This document shows positions 8,549 to 16,645 of a DNA stretch of 64,000 bases, piece after piece. Under the pieces are notes generated by a model. The model made no database searches and had not been told where the DNA came from. It saw only the letters and a list, made by a program, of their open reading frames with translations. Positions within the stretch are counted from its first letter, which is position 1; each line of letters begins with the position of its first letter. The position numbers and the translations under genes are program-made. Source of the stretch: an uncultured bacterium (GTDB lineage Bacteria; Verrucomicrobiota; Kiritimatiellia; CAIKKV01; CAITUY01); assembly GCA_903908715.1 (NCBI GenBank), contig CAIVSY010000043.1:1-64000 (forward strand), written 5' to 3'.

Positions 8549-9307
8549 ATGCCAGAAGCAGAAAAGATGGAAGAAAAAACCCACCCCGCGCCGCCGCAGG
8601 GGGAAAATCCTCCGATCGAGCTCGAGATGGAGGCGGCCAGGTCCGCAGGCTCGTCCGAGCGGAAATTCCTCATCATGGCCCTCGTGGTGACCGCCTGCAT
8701 CCTGCTCCTGCACCTGACCCCGTTGAAACAATACGTAACGAACGTGCAATCCTGGAAGAGCACGATGGACCGGTTCGGCATCCTCGGGTCATTCCTCTTC
8801 ACCATTGCCTGCACACTCGTCATCGCGATCGGGGTCCCACGGCTGGTCTTCTGCGCGGCGGCGGGGATGTTCTATGGTTTCTGGGAAGGATTCTTCATCG
8901 GCCAGTTCTCCTCCCTTTTCGGCTCGTACCTGACCTTCGTTTTTGCCCGCTGGGGCGGGCGTGAATGGGTTTCGCGCAGGATCGAGAACCGGCGGCACCT
9001 GCGGGAACTCCTGCGGATCCCTTCCACTTTCACGGTATTCCTCACACGCCAGCTGCCGATTGCCGGGATCGTTCCGAATCTTGTCCTGGGCGTAACCCCG
9101 GTGCGGCACCGCGTCTTCCTGCTCGGCTCATTCCTTGGCTACCTGCCAAGCAATGCCATGGTGGCCCTGATCGGCAGCGGTCTCGGGAAGCACTCCCTTG
9201 CCCGGTCCATGGGCCAGATTACCATCGCCATGCTGGGACTGGGGATCGCCTCGCTGGTCATCTGGCATCTGCGCCGCAAACTGATTTGCTCCGGCAAGCC
9301 CAGGTGA
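8549..9307 (+). CDS. TVP38/TMEM64 (VTT/DedA-like) family membrane protein
   Basis: A 252-residue inner membrane protein with a charged, probably cytoplasmic N-terminal 40 residues and then about five or six membrane segments. The VTT core is recognisable: CAAAGMFYGFWEGF, the SSLFGSYLTFVFARWGGR stretch, and TRQLPIAGIVPNLVLG followed by FLGYLPSN. Relatives in this superfamily are linked to lipid scrambling or export of undecaprenyl phosphate, but its substrate cannot be read from sequence. It follows the PAP2/ArnT fusion by 54 bp on the same strand, a context compatible with lipid carrier handling. Its end almost touches lptG on the other strand. Confidence 0.88.
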   Translation: MPEAEKMEEKTHPAPPQGENPPIELEMEAARSAGSSERKFLIMALVVTACILLLHLTPLKQYVTNVQSWKSTMDRFGILGSFLFTIACTLVIAIGVPRLVFCAAAGMFYGFWEGFFIGQFSSLFGSYLTFVFARWGGREWVSRRIENRRHLRELLRIPSTFTVFLTRQLPIAGIVPNLVLGVTPVRHRVFLLGSFLGYLPSNAMVALIGSGLGKHSLARSMGQITIAMLGLGIASLVIWHLRRKLICSGKPR

Positions 9308-9308
9308 G

Positions 9309-10424
9309 CTATTTCAAGCGGGATGTCAGCGACGCGCCGATGGCCAGGAAGACAATATTGGGCAACCAGCCGGCCAGCCAGGGCCAGATGATCTCGCGCT
9401 TCCCCAGAATCATGCCGAAATTCACCATGAAATAGAACCCGAACAGGGCCGCCAGGCCAAACCCCACGCTGCGCAAGGCCGGTCTCCGTACCCCGCCAGC
9501 CGTTGCCGGCAGGCTTAACAGGATCAGCACCATGCACGACCAGGGCATGGCGATCCGTGCATAGATGTCAACCTCCCGCCGGGCACGCGCCGGACCACTC
9601 AGATTGGGACGGGCCTTCAGGAAACGAATCATATCCCAGGAGGACAAATAGTCCGTCTTGCGGATCTCATTCAGGAGATCCTCCGGCGTCTCCGTCAGTT
9701 CCGGCATCTCGACCGGCGTCTCGGAGGGCTCGGAAATCGGACCGGCAGGTTCCCCCGCCTCATTGTACGGACGGCTTTGCATTCCATAAAACCACCAGGA
9801 ACCGTCCAGCCACTCTGCCCGCCGGGCGAGGACCTCGGTCATCAACGTGCCATCCTCCCGCTCCTGCAGGACCTTGACGCCCTTCATCCTTTCAGGCTCA
9901 CGCATATTGAAAAGGTCCACCAGCCATTGCCGGTTCGAGTTGCCCGCATGATAGACATAATGCGGAACCACATCCTCGGACTCCGCCACCCCCTTCAGCA
10001 CCCTGCGGTTATATTCCGACACCCACCGGGTCGCTATCGGCCCCAGGGTCTCCTGCACGACCGCACCGAACAGGCTCGCGCACAAGCCCACCATCATCAA
10101 TGGCGTCATCAGGCGCCTCACACTGACCCCGCTGGCGCACATGGCCGTCAACTCATTGTGCCGGGCAAACAGGGTCAACGTGTACAAGGCCGACAGCAAC
10201 AGCGCGATCGGCAGAATCACCACGATGAACGGGACGAATCCGTTGACGGTAAAGAGATAGAAAAAGTAGAACTGCAGCACATCCATAAACGGCACCTGGG
10301 CCTCGACAAAGGCCGGGAAACGATCAAACAAGTCGAGTACGATGTACAGCATGCAGAAGGAACCCAGGATGTAGCCCAGGGGCACCAGGTATTCCTTCAG
10401 CATATAGCGGTCGATAATCTTCAT
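9309..10424 (-). CDS. lptG: LptF/LptG family LPS export permease
   Basis: A 371-residue YjgP/YjgQ-type permease, part of the ABC machine that pulls lipopolysaccharide from the inner membrane. It starts MKIIDRYMLKEYL, the usual N-terminus, followed by three TM helices, a periplasmic beta-jellyroll (about 130-260) and three C-terminal helices (SCMVLILLSLPATAG, GFGLAALFGFYFMVNFGMILG, LPNIVFLAIG). The open frame runs over 100 codons upstream, but that part overlaps holA in another frame. The ATG at 10424 shares an ATGA with the holA stop, pointing to translational coupling. The partner LptF and the ATPase LptB are not in the window. LptF versus LptG is not certain. Confidence 0.9.
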   Translation of the reverse strand: MKIIDRYMLKEYLVPLGYILGSFCMLYIVLDLFDRFPAFVEAQVPFMDVLQFYFFYLFTVNGFVPFIVVILPIALLLSALYTLTLFARHNELTAMCASGVSVRRLMTPLMMVGLCASLFGAVVQETLGPIATRWVSEYNRRVLKGVAESEDVVPHYVYHAGNSNRQWLVDLFNMREPERMKGVKVLQEREDGTLMTEVLARRAEWLDGSWWFYGMQSRPYNEAGEPAGPISEPSETPVEMPELTETPEDLLNEIRKTDYLSSWDMIRFLKARPNLSGPARARREVDIYARIAMPWSCMVLILLSLPATAGGVRRPALRSVGFGLAALFGFYFMVNFGMILGKREIIWPWLAGWLPNIVFLAIGASLTSRLK

Positions 10425-11578
10425 CTTGTGGGTGACCCCGTCCTTCCGCCCGCCGCCCTCACCCCAGCCCCCGCCGTGCCGTCCGCAAGAAGCCGGGCCA
10501 GCAGAAGTTCCACCTGGACCGCCGCGGGAACACTGCTGGAAACCAAAGCCTCCTGAACCGCCATGACCTGCTGCTGGGCGCGCCGGATCATCGCAGGCGA
10601 ATACAACTGCGCCTGCTGAGCCAGCATCCCCACGCGGAACGGATGCAGGGATCGAGGATTCCTCTTCAGCACATGGGTCAACTGCTCCTCCACCCCGGGC
10701 TCCATCTGCCCCCATTCGGCCATTCGTCCGCCGGACTTGAGCCGTAACCACCCCTGATCCAGGGCTTCACGGTATACCTGCAGATCCTTCAACCTGCCGA
10801 GGATCATGGTGACAATCCCGATCGGACTCTCCCTCTGCTCGAGCAGGTTTCGCAGAACCTGCAGGCTCTTGCCAAACTGCCGCTGCCCGACCGCATCCTG
10901 GATATCCCACATTGCGGATTCCGCCGATGGCGAGACAATGGCATCCACGTCCTCCACCGTGACTTCCTTGCGCCCCTGAACATAAAGCGAAAGTTTTTCC
11001 ACCTCGTTGACGATCTGCCTGGAATCCACACCCACCCTGGCAAGAAACCGCAGCAGCGCCTCCGAATCCGCCCTCAAGCCATGCGAAGCCAGTTCATGCT
11101 GGAGCACTGACTGGGCATACCGGCCCGCGTCCGCGCTCTTCTCCGGCACCAGGAACTCCCGAACGGTAAAACGCTCGCTGCATACCTTGAAGAATAACGA
11201 CCGGCGATCGACTTTCGGGGTGGTGATGATCAGGATATTCCCCTCTCCCTCCATCTCCCGCAACATCTGCGCAAAACCCTTGATCCGGTTCTTCACATCC
11301 TCCGACTGGGCCGTCTGGCCTTCGGACAGGAAGAGGACATCACGCCACCAGACCACTTTGGCTCCCGTCATCAGGAAACCAGGCGTCAGGAAGGCTTCCT
11401 CGCAACGTTTGATAGAAGCGAAAACCTCCTCCTTCTTTTCCACCTGCCCCTCCACCACCTCCAGTCCAAAGGCCCGGTCCGACTCGGGAACAAGGGAATC
11501 CATGAGTTCGCCCGCCGTCGTGCGCACGGCGAATTCGTCATCTCCCGCAAAAAGGTGAACCCGGCCTTTGATACTCAT
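10421..11578 (-). CDS. holA: DNA polymerase III delta subunit
   Basis: A 385-residue clamp-loader subunit that opens the sliding clamp. It shows a GRVHLFAGDDEF start, a degenerate nucleotide-binding domain with VVWWRDVLFL, then VGVDSRQIVNEVEKLSLY, the family hallmark, and a C-terminal collar domain (LLARLL near the end). The last 20 residues are Gly/Ala-rich and unusual. I chose ATG 11578; an in-frame TTG at 11623 would add 15 residues unlike the family. Its stop overlaps the lptG start in ATGA. Confidence 0.9.
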   Translation of the reverse strand: MSIKGRVHLFAGDDEFAVRTTAGELMDSLVPESDRAFGLEVVEGQVEKKEEVFASIKRCEEAFLTPGFLMTGAKVVWWRDVLFLSEGQTAQSEDVKNRIKGFAQMLREMEGEGNILIITTPKVDRRSLFFKVCSERFTVREFLVPEKSADAGRYAQSVLQHELASHGLRADSEALLRFLARVGVDSRQIVNEVEKLSLYVQGRKEVTVEDVDAIVSPSAESAMWDIQDAVGQRQFGKSLQVLRNLLEQRESPIGIVTMILGRLKDLQVYREALDQGWLRLKSGGRMAEWGQMEPGVEEQLTHVLKRNPRSLHPFRVGMLAQQAQLYSPAMIRRAQQQVMAVQEALVSSSVPAAVQVELLLARLLADGTAGAGVRAAGGRTGSPTR

Positions 11579-11655
11579 ACCTTGCCAGTCTCCAGCAAAA
11601 AGTGCATTAATACCTTCTACCAAGTCAGCGTTGATTTGTCACGAGACACTGGATC

Positions 11656-13173
11656 ATGAAGCAAGGTTTATCCAGATTCCGGTCACAAAGGCTGCGGGAA
11701 CGCATGAAGGAGTCGTGCCTGCGTGGCGGCCCCAATGAGAGCCATTGGACCCGCAGGCCGGTCCTGGGATGGGGCATCGGGATTCTCCTCTGGCTGGCAG
11801 CCTGGGCGCTGTTGTTCAGCCGGACCGGACCGGCAAACCTGGCCGGATTGATACAGGGGGCTGCCATTCTGCTGCTGGGCACCATACTTTCGGCCCTCAT
11901 TCTTCGGGTTCTGGATCCGGCCATTCTCACCGACAACTCCCGCATCCTCCTGTTGGCCATGAGTTGCCTGCTGACTCTCATCCCGGCAGGCCTGCTACGG
12001 TACCTATCGGGGCAACCCCACCTCATCCCAGAGGATATCCTTCCATCGCTGATGCCGTTCCCCCTGGCCCCACTGTTGACAGGTCTCCTCCTGGGAGGGC
12101 CAGCCGCCATCGTGACCGGGTGCTGGACAAGCCTGGCCTCGATGGTCCTCCTGCAGTCCGATATTACAAGCCTTTTCGCCGGGTTCTTCGCCGCCGTCGT
12201 CGTGGCTCTTCTCGTTCCCGGGGTGCGCCGGCGCACCCAGATCATCCGGATCGGCGTCATCGTGAGCCTGTGTCAATCAACTGTTTTCCTGCTCGAAATC
12301 AAGGACTTCCCTCCCGACTGGATTACCATGGCCAGACAGGTCCTCTTCTGCGTCATGGGGGGCACCGGGGCGGCGCTGGTTGTCGTGCTGCTGCTCCCCC
12401 TCTTCGAATCCCTGTTCGGGATCACAACCAATATCACCCTGCTGGAGTTGTCCGATCTGGGGCACCCCCTCCTGCGGCGCCTCGCGTTCGAGGCGCCGGG
12501 CACCTATCATCACAGCCTGATGGTAGCCAACCTTGCCCATGCCGCCGCAGATGCAATCCAGGCCAACTCCACCCTGGCCAGGGTCGGCGCCTACTTCCAT
12601 GACATCGGCAAGATGACCAAGGCCAAGTACTTCACCGAAAACATCCAGGAGGCCGAAAGCCCCCACGATGAACTGGCCCCCAGCATGAGCGCCCTGGTCG
12701 TCATGGGCCATGTAAAGGAAGGCCTCAGCCTGGCCATGCTGCACAAACTGCCGGGCGTGGTCATGGAGATCATCGAACAGCACCACGGGACGGGTCTTGC
12801 GGCTTATTTCCACCATAAGGCAGGACAGCAAGCCCTGACCGCGCCCCGGGATGCCGGCAACCGCGGAAAAAACCCCACAACAGTCAGCACCGTGGATGAA
12901 TCGCCCTACCGTTACCCCGGCCCCCGCCCCTTGAGCCGTGAAGCCGCCATCATCATGCTCGCGGATGCGCTGGAGGCCACCTCGCGCTCAATGGAGAAAC
13001 CGACCCCCGGTCATATCACCGAACTCGTCGACCGCCTCGTCGATGGCCGGTTCGAGGACGGCCAGTTTGACGAATGCGAAATGGAATTGGCGGAACTGGC
13101 CCTGGTCAAGAAGGCGTTTGTCGCATGCCTGACCAACATGCTACATACGCGCATCACCTATCCCAAGACATGA
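11656..13173 (+). CDS. 7TM-HD family phosphohydrolase (PgpH-like)
   Basis: A 505-residue inner membrane protein. Residues about 36-270 form seven or so TM helices (7TMR-HD type), followed by a cytoplasmic HD phosphohydrolase domain: GTYHHSLMVANL (about 280-292), YFHDIGK (about 312-318), IEQHHGTG and IIMLADALEA. Known PgpH proteins cleave cyclic di-AMP. This one lacks the large extracellular domain of full-length PgpH (about 700 residues), so it is a short form, and its substrate is inferred only. The stop overlaps the ybeY start as ATGA, a pairing of these two genes commonly seen in bacteria. Confidence 0.9.
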   Translation: MKQGLSRFRSQRLRERMKESCLRGGPNESHWTRRPVLGWGIGILLWLAAWALLFSRTGPANLAGLIQGAAILLLGTILSALILRVLDPAILTDNSRILLLAMSCLLTLIPAGLLRYLSGQPHLIPEDILPSLMPFPLAPLLTGLLLGGPAAIVTGCWTSLASMVLLQSDITSLFAGFFAAVVVALLVPGVRRRTQIIRIGVIVSLCQSTVFLLEIKDFPPDWITMARQVLFCVMGGTGAALVVVLLLPLFESLFGITTNITLLELSDLGHPLLRRLAFEAPGTYHHSLMVANLAHAAADAIQANSTLARVGAYFHDIGKMTKAKYFTENIQEAESPHDELAPSMSALVVMGHVKEGLSLAMLHKLPGVVMEIIEQHHGTGLAAYFHHKAGQQALTAPRDAGNRGKNPTTVSTVDESPYRYPGPRPLSREAAIIMLADALEATSRSMEKPTPGHITELVDRLVDGRFEDGQFDECEMELAELALVKKAFVACLTNMLHTRITYPKT

Positions 13174-13637
13174 GAATCGCCGTGGTGAACAACTCCGGCA
13201 TCAGGGTGAACCGGACCGGAGTCCGGTCTCTTGCCGAACGGCTTCTTCGCAAATCCGCCCGGCGGGCCGGATGCCAGTGGGGCGAAGTATCCATCTGCCT
13301 TGCCGATGATGCCCGCATCCGGGATATCAACCGGTCCTTCCTGGGTCACGACTATCCCACGGATGTCATCAGTTTCACCTACGAGTCCATCCCGGGCGAG
13401 GGCAAAGCCCTTCTCTCCGGGGAAGTCATCATCAATGCGGCCATGGCCCTGCGGCTGGGCAGGCGATTCGGAGGCGCCAACCGCGAACTGGCCCTATATC
13501 TTGCGCACGGATGCGATCATCTATCAGGCGCCGAGGATCACACCCCCGCCCTGCGCCAGCGCATGCGCCGCCGCGAACTGCGCTGGCTTCATGAAGCCCG
13601 GCGGGAAGGACTGCTGCAAAAACTGTGGACGCAATGA
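13170..13637 (+). CDS. ybeY: Endoribonuclease YbeY (rRNA maturation factor)
   Basis: A 155-residue zinc metalloprotein of 16S rRNA processing and ribosome quality control. It has the conserved INRSFLGHDYPTDVISF segment, GEVIIN, and the metal site HGCDHLSGAEDH, in which three histidines are spaced x3 and x6. The last spacing is one longer than in E. coli-type HGxLHLxGYDH sites. Start ATG 13170 overlaps the preceding stop by 4 nt; the open frame further upstream overlaps the HD gene and is not used. Confidence 0.94.
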   Translation: MRIAVVNNSGIRVNRTGVRSLAERLLRKSARRAGCQWGEVSICLADDARIRDINRSFLGHDYPTDVISFTYESIPGEGKALLSGEVIINAAMALRLGRRFGGANRELALYLAHGCDHLSGAEDHTPALRQRMRRRELRWLHEARREGLLQKLWTQ

Positions 13638-13650
13638 GCCACCCCGGGCG

Positions 13651-15024
13651 CTATGGGATGGTCAGGATTGATCGGATCTTGCGCGCGATCTCGGTATTAT
13701 CCTGCTGTCCGGAAAAGGCGCCCGCCCCCACCCCTTGTGCCCATACCGGAACGTCCGCTCCCGTATGCCCGCGCGATGTGAAACGATATCCTGCCTGCGC
13801 CACCAAAACCTTGCATCCCTCCGCCACCAGCGGATCCAACCTTCCGTAGAGGCTCTCAATAAGCTTTTCGGTCAACCAGAAATCGTCCCACGCCTTTTTC
13901 AACGACTTGCGGTCTTCTTCCGGAAGTTCTGCCAGCTTCAGGCCCAGCCCTTTCTCCAACGCCGCCAACGCTTCGGGCCAGCCCGCCTTGTTCTTCCGCA
14001 GGGCCTTGATCTCTCCGGTCAAACGGCTTCCAGACCGGCTCTGTCCGAGCAGCCGTTCCGGCCGGAATGGCCCGCCATCCAAGGCCGCCAGCCCGCCGGT
14101 CTCATGATCGGCCGTGACCACAATCAAGGTCTCCCCCGCATGCGAACGACTGAACGCCACAGCCTCGCGGATGGCCTGGTCGAAGGCCAGTAGTTCCGCC
14201 GCCATCGTTCCGGCATCATTGTCATGGCAGGCCCAGTCGATCTTCCCGCCTTCGACCATCATGAAGAATCCCTTGTCCTGCTCCAGCAGACGGATGCCGG
14301 CGCCCGTGAATTCCGCCAACGAAATGTCATCCGGGAGCGCATCCGGCGCCCACGGCAGAGCGGCGAACCCAGCCAGCCGGTGGTTGAACGCCAGCACCCG
14401 GCCGCCCGGCCGCAGGTCCGCCAGACTCTCCCGTGTCCTCGCGACGACAAACCCGTTGCTGATCGCACGCTGAAGGTTGTCCGGTTCCCCCGCGTTGCCC
14501 GGCACCTGCCCCTCCAGCCCCCCGCCCCCGAAGAAATCGAACGTCGAATCTGCCAGCGCGCGGGCAATCTCGGAATAACTCCCGCGCCTGCCGCAATGCG
14601 CGTAGAACGCGGCCGGAGTGGCGTGGTCCAGACTGACAGAGGACAGGATCCCGACTTTCATCCCGGCCGTATTCGCCTCCTCCGCGATCGTCCGAAGAAC
14701 CGATCCGTCCGGCGCCACGGAAATCATTCCGTTCCTCGTACGCACACCCGTGGCCAGCGCCGTGCCGGCCGCCGCCGAATCGGTAACATCACTGGAAGCC
14801 GACCGCGTTCGCTGCGTCCCCTTGACCGGGAAGTCCCGCACCGCCAACGGCTCGCGACCCGCGGCGGCCAGCGCCCGGTCCACCGCCTCCACCTGCGCCG
14901 CCCCCATCCCGTCGCCAATGAACAGGAAGACGTAGCGGGCGCGCCCCCCGGATTCACCCCGGGCCGGGGAAACCAACAGCAGCAGAAGCGCCAGACATCG
15001 TGCCCAATGGCGCTTCGTATTCAT
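13651..15024 (-). CDS. Alkaline phosphatase
   Basis: A 457-residue secreted metal-dependent phosphomonoesterase. A signal peptide (LALLLLLVSPARG) covers about the first 23 residues. Metal ligand D38 lies in FIGDGMG, the nucleophile S83 in TDSAAAGTA, metal ligands in EGGKIDWACHDND, TADHETGG further on, and a final TSRGHTGADVPVWA histidine. All catalytic elements of the PhoA family are present. Start ATG 15024 follows GGGGA by about 7 nt. It sits 26 bp downstream of a phosphate-type porin, so the pair should release and import phosphate. No clear Pho box was found upstream of the pair. Confidence 0.94.
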   Translation of the reverse strand: MNTKRHWARCLALLLLLVSPARGESGGRARYVFLFIGDGMGAAQVEAVDRALAAAGREPLAVRDFPVKGTQRTRSASSDVTDSAAAGTALATGVRTRNGMISVAPDGSVLRTIAEEANTAGMKVGILSSVSLDHATPAAFYAHCGRRGSYSEIARALADSTFDFFGGGGLEGQVPGNAGEPDNLQRAISNGFVVARTRESLADLRPGGRVLAFNHRLAGFAALPWAPDALPDDISLAEFTGAGIRLLEQDKGFFMMVEGGKIDWACHDNDAGTMAAELLAFDQAIREAVAFSRSHAGETLIVVTADHETGGLAALDGGPFRPERLLGQSRSGSRLTGEIKALRKNKAGWPEALAALEKGLGLKLAELPEEDRKSLKKAWDDFWLTEKLIESLYGRLDPLVAEGCKVLVAQAGYRFTSRGHTGADVPVWAQGVGAGAFSGQQDNTEIARKIRSILTIP

Positions 15025-15050
15025 AGGAATCCCCGCCTGCAATAACGAAC

Positions 15051-16106
15051 CTAGAGCAGGAACTGCACACCGGCCAGATACAGGTCCGGGTTGTCCCCCC
15101 ACCGATATTCCAATCCGCAACGGACATTGTGCTTCTTGAGGAAATAATTGATCCCAACCGTGGTGTCCTGCTTTTCCTCACCTTCGTCAGGATCCTGGTC
15201 GGAAAGCTTGCCTGTCAGCTGGATCTGGTCCCGACGTACCCCTGCCTCAACAAACCGGGTGTCCCCTTCAAACGCTGCATTGTCCCAGACATACCATGCA
15301 CCGTTCAGTGTCAACGCCAGCGAACCCGCATTACAGCCGGACTGGAAGTCAAACACCACGGCCTGGTTATCCGTGATCTTGTCCGGAGTTCCATTGGTGG
15401 AAACCACACGGGTGGCCTCCTCCTGATAATCGCCGCCCACACCAATCGTCAGGTACGGCTTGTCCGACAAACGTTCCTGGGTAAAGAACCACCCCGTTTC
15501 CGCCTCACCTACCAGGTTCAAGGCCAGATGACCGGTATACCGCAGGGGAGCGTCGGGGTTCTTGGTACTGGCGGAATCGTCATACCCGTCAAACACACCG
15601 GCCCGATAGGCGAACTTCTTTCCAAAGTTACCATGGAGTTCCGCGCCGTAATCGCGCCACACAAAGGTGTTCACCATCTTGATAACTTCGCTGTTGTAAT
15701 CCAACCCCAGCAGGCTGGCGGCAGAAGACTTGTTCTCGAAGGAGAACGGCAGGAGGATCAGCCCGACCTCGACCCAGTGGTTTTCCGCAAGACGAAGGTC
15801 CACAAAGGCGTCCTGGATATCCGTCTCCACATCAGTCGTTCCGTTCTTCCCGGCATTGTCGTTGTCCGTCTCGGCAAAGAACCTCACACCATCCGTGATC
15901 TGGCCCGAGAGAATGATCCGCGCCCGGCGCAGATAGATATCCTCCTTGTCCGCCGCATCATCCGAGTATGCGGCATGAATCTGGCCCAGGAACGCGAGTT
16001 GCATATTGGAATCCTCGGAAATATCCCACTTCGGACCCGCGCCAGCCGGCCGACACACGCACACCACCATGAAAACCCACAACATCCGCCGGAATAACGA
16101 TTTCAC
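15051..16106 (-). CDS. Outer membrane porin, phosphate-selective O/P type
   Basis: A 351-residue beta-barrel porin with a signal peptide ending about CRPAGA. Family-like features are IYLRRARIILSGQITDGVRFFAETD near the N-terminus, repeated amphipathic strands, and a barrel end GVQFLL. The start codon is GTG at 16106, preceded by AAAGGAG with 7 nt spacing. It heads a two-gene unit with the alkaline phosphatase. Anion or phosphate uptake is inferred from family and neighbour. Confidence 0.88.
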   Translation of the reverse strand: MKSLFRRMLWVFMVVCVCRPAGAGPKWDISEDSNMQLAFLGQIHAAYSDDAADKEDIYLRRARIILSGQITDGVRFFAETDNDNAGKNGTTDVETDIQDAFVDLRLAENHWVEVGLILLPFSFENKSSAASLLGLDYNSEVIKMVNTFVWRDYGAELHGNFGKKFAYRAGVFDGYDDSASTKNPDAPLRYTGHLALNLVGEAETGWFFTQERLSDKPYLTIGVGGDYQEEATRVVSTNGTPDKITDNQAVVFDFQSGCNAGSLALTLNGAWYVWDNAAFEGDTRFVEAGVRRDQIQLTGKLSDQDPDEGEEKQDTTVGINYFLKKHNVRCGLEYRWGDNPDLYLAGVQFLL

Positions 16107-16182
16107 AATTCATCTCCTTTCAATGGTTGCCGGCAAAACTAGAGGGAAAACGGCAGGGAAACAAGCTCTTTTTGCCGCGGAA

Positions 16183-16199
16183 TCAGGCTTCGCGCCTGA
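16183..16199. promoter_or_regulatory. Small hairpin upstream of the porin gene
   Basis: TCAGGC (16183-16188) pairs with GCCTGA (16194-16199) across a 5-nt loop, 77 bp before the porin start. It lies in the 244 bp divergent gap shared with the DUF485 gene. It may be a leader structure; nothing else in this gap is clear. Confidence 0.25.
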
Positions 16200-16350
16200 A
16201 CGTTTCCTGTTCCTGCGGACAGATACAAGCTTGATCTGCCTGTCTTGTTCTGGCAGGGTGCAGGCTCGGGGTTCGACATCGACGAGAGGTTTAAACCGGG
16301 CATGAGCCTGGTCCGCTTGGCGGGCGATCCCGCTTGGGAATATTGAACCT

Positions 16351-16644
16351 ATGTTACACCAGCCTGCCGCACCCGTTGGAAAGGACCCGGCCCAGCAATA
16401 CAAGATGAGGCTTGGCGTCTGGATGGTCATCGCCTACTCGCTGTTTTACGGCGGATTCGTCGCCATCAACCTACTGAAGCCGCTCCTGATGGAGAAAACG
16501 GTCCTGGCCGGATTGAACCTTGCCACCGTATACGGCTTTGCCCTGATCATCGTCGCTCTGCTGCAGGCATTGGTCTACGACGCCATGTGCCGCGCTCAGG
16601 AGCATAAACTCAGTGATCAGAAAATCGCAGGGGAGGTCCGTTAA
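16351..16644 (+). CDS. DUF485 small membrane subunit of ActP-type symporter
   Basis: A 97-residue protein with two TM helices (about 20-42 and 55-78) and the DUF485 pattern: RLGVWMVIAYSLFYGGFVAIN, then LAGLNLATVYGFALIIVALLQALVYDAMCR. Such proteins are nearly always encoded just before acetate/solute symporters of the SSS family (YjcH-ActP). Here the symporter starts 1 bp after its stop. It is presumed an accessory subunit; its action is not known. ATG 16405 is an alternative start. Confidence 0.87.
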   Translation: MLHQPAAPVGKDPAQQYKMRLGVWMVIAYSLFYGGFVAINLLKPLLMEKTVLAGLNLATVYGFALIIVALLQALVYDAMCRAQEHKLSDQKIAGEVR

Positions 16645-16645
16645 C

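Noticed and set aside
16308-16332. TTGGCGGGCGATCCCGCTT as a sigma-54 promoter for the DUF485-symporter genes
   Set aside because: The GC of the second box is one base out of register and the -24 box lacks the A; not convincing.
16107-16350. Pho box ahead of the porin-phosphatase pair
   Set aside because: No pair of CTGTCAT-like direct repeats was found.
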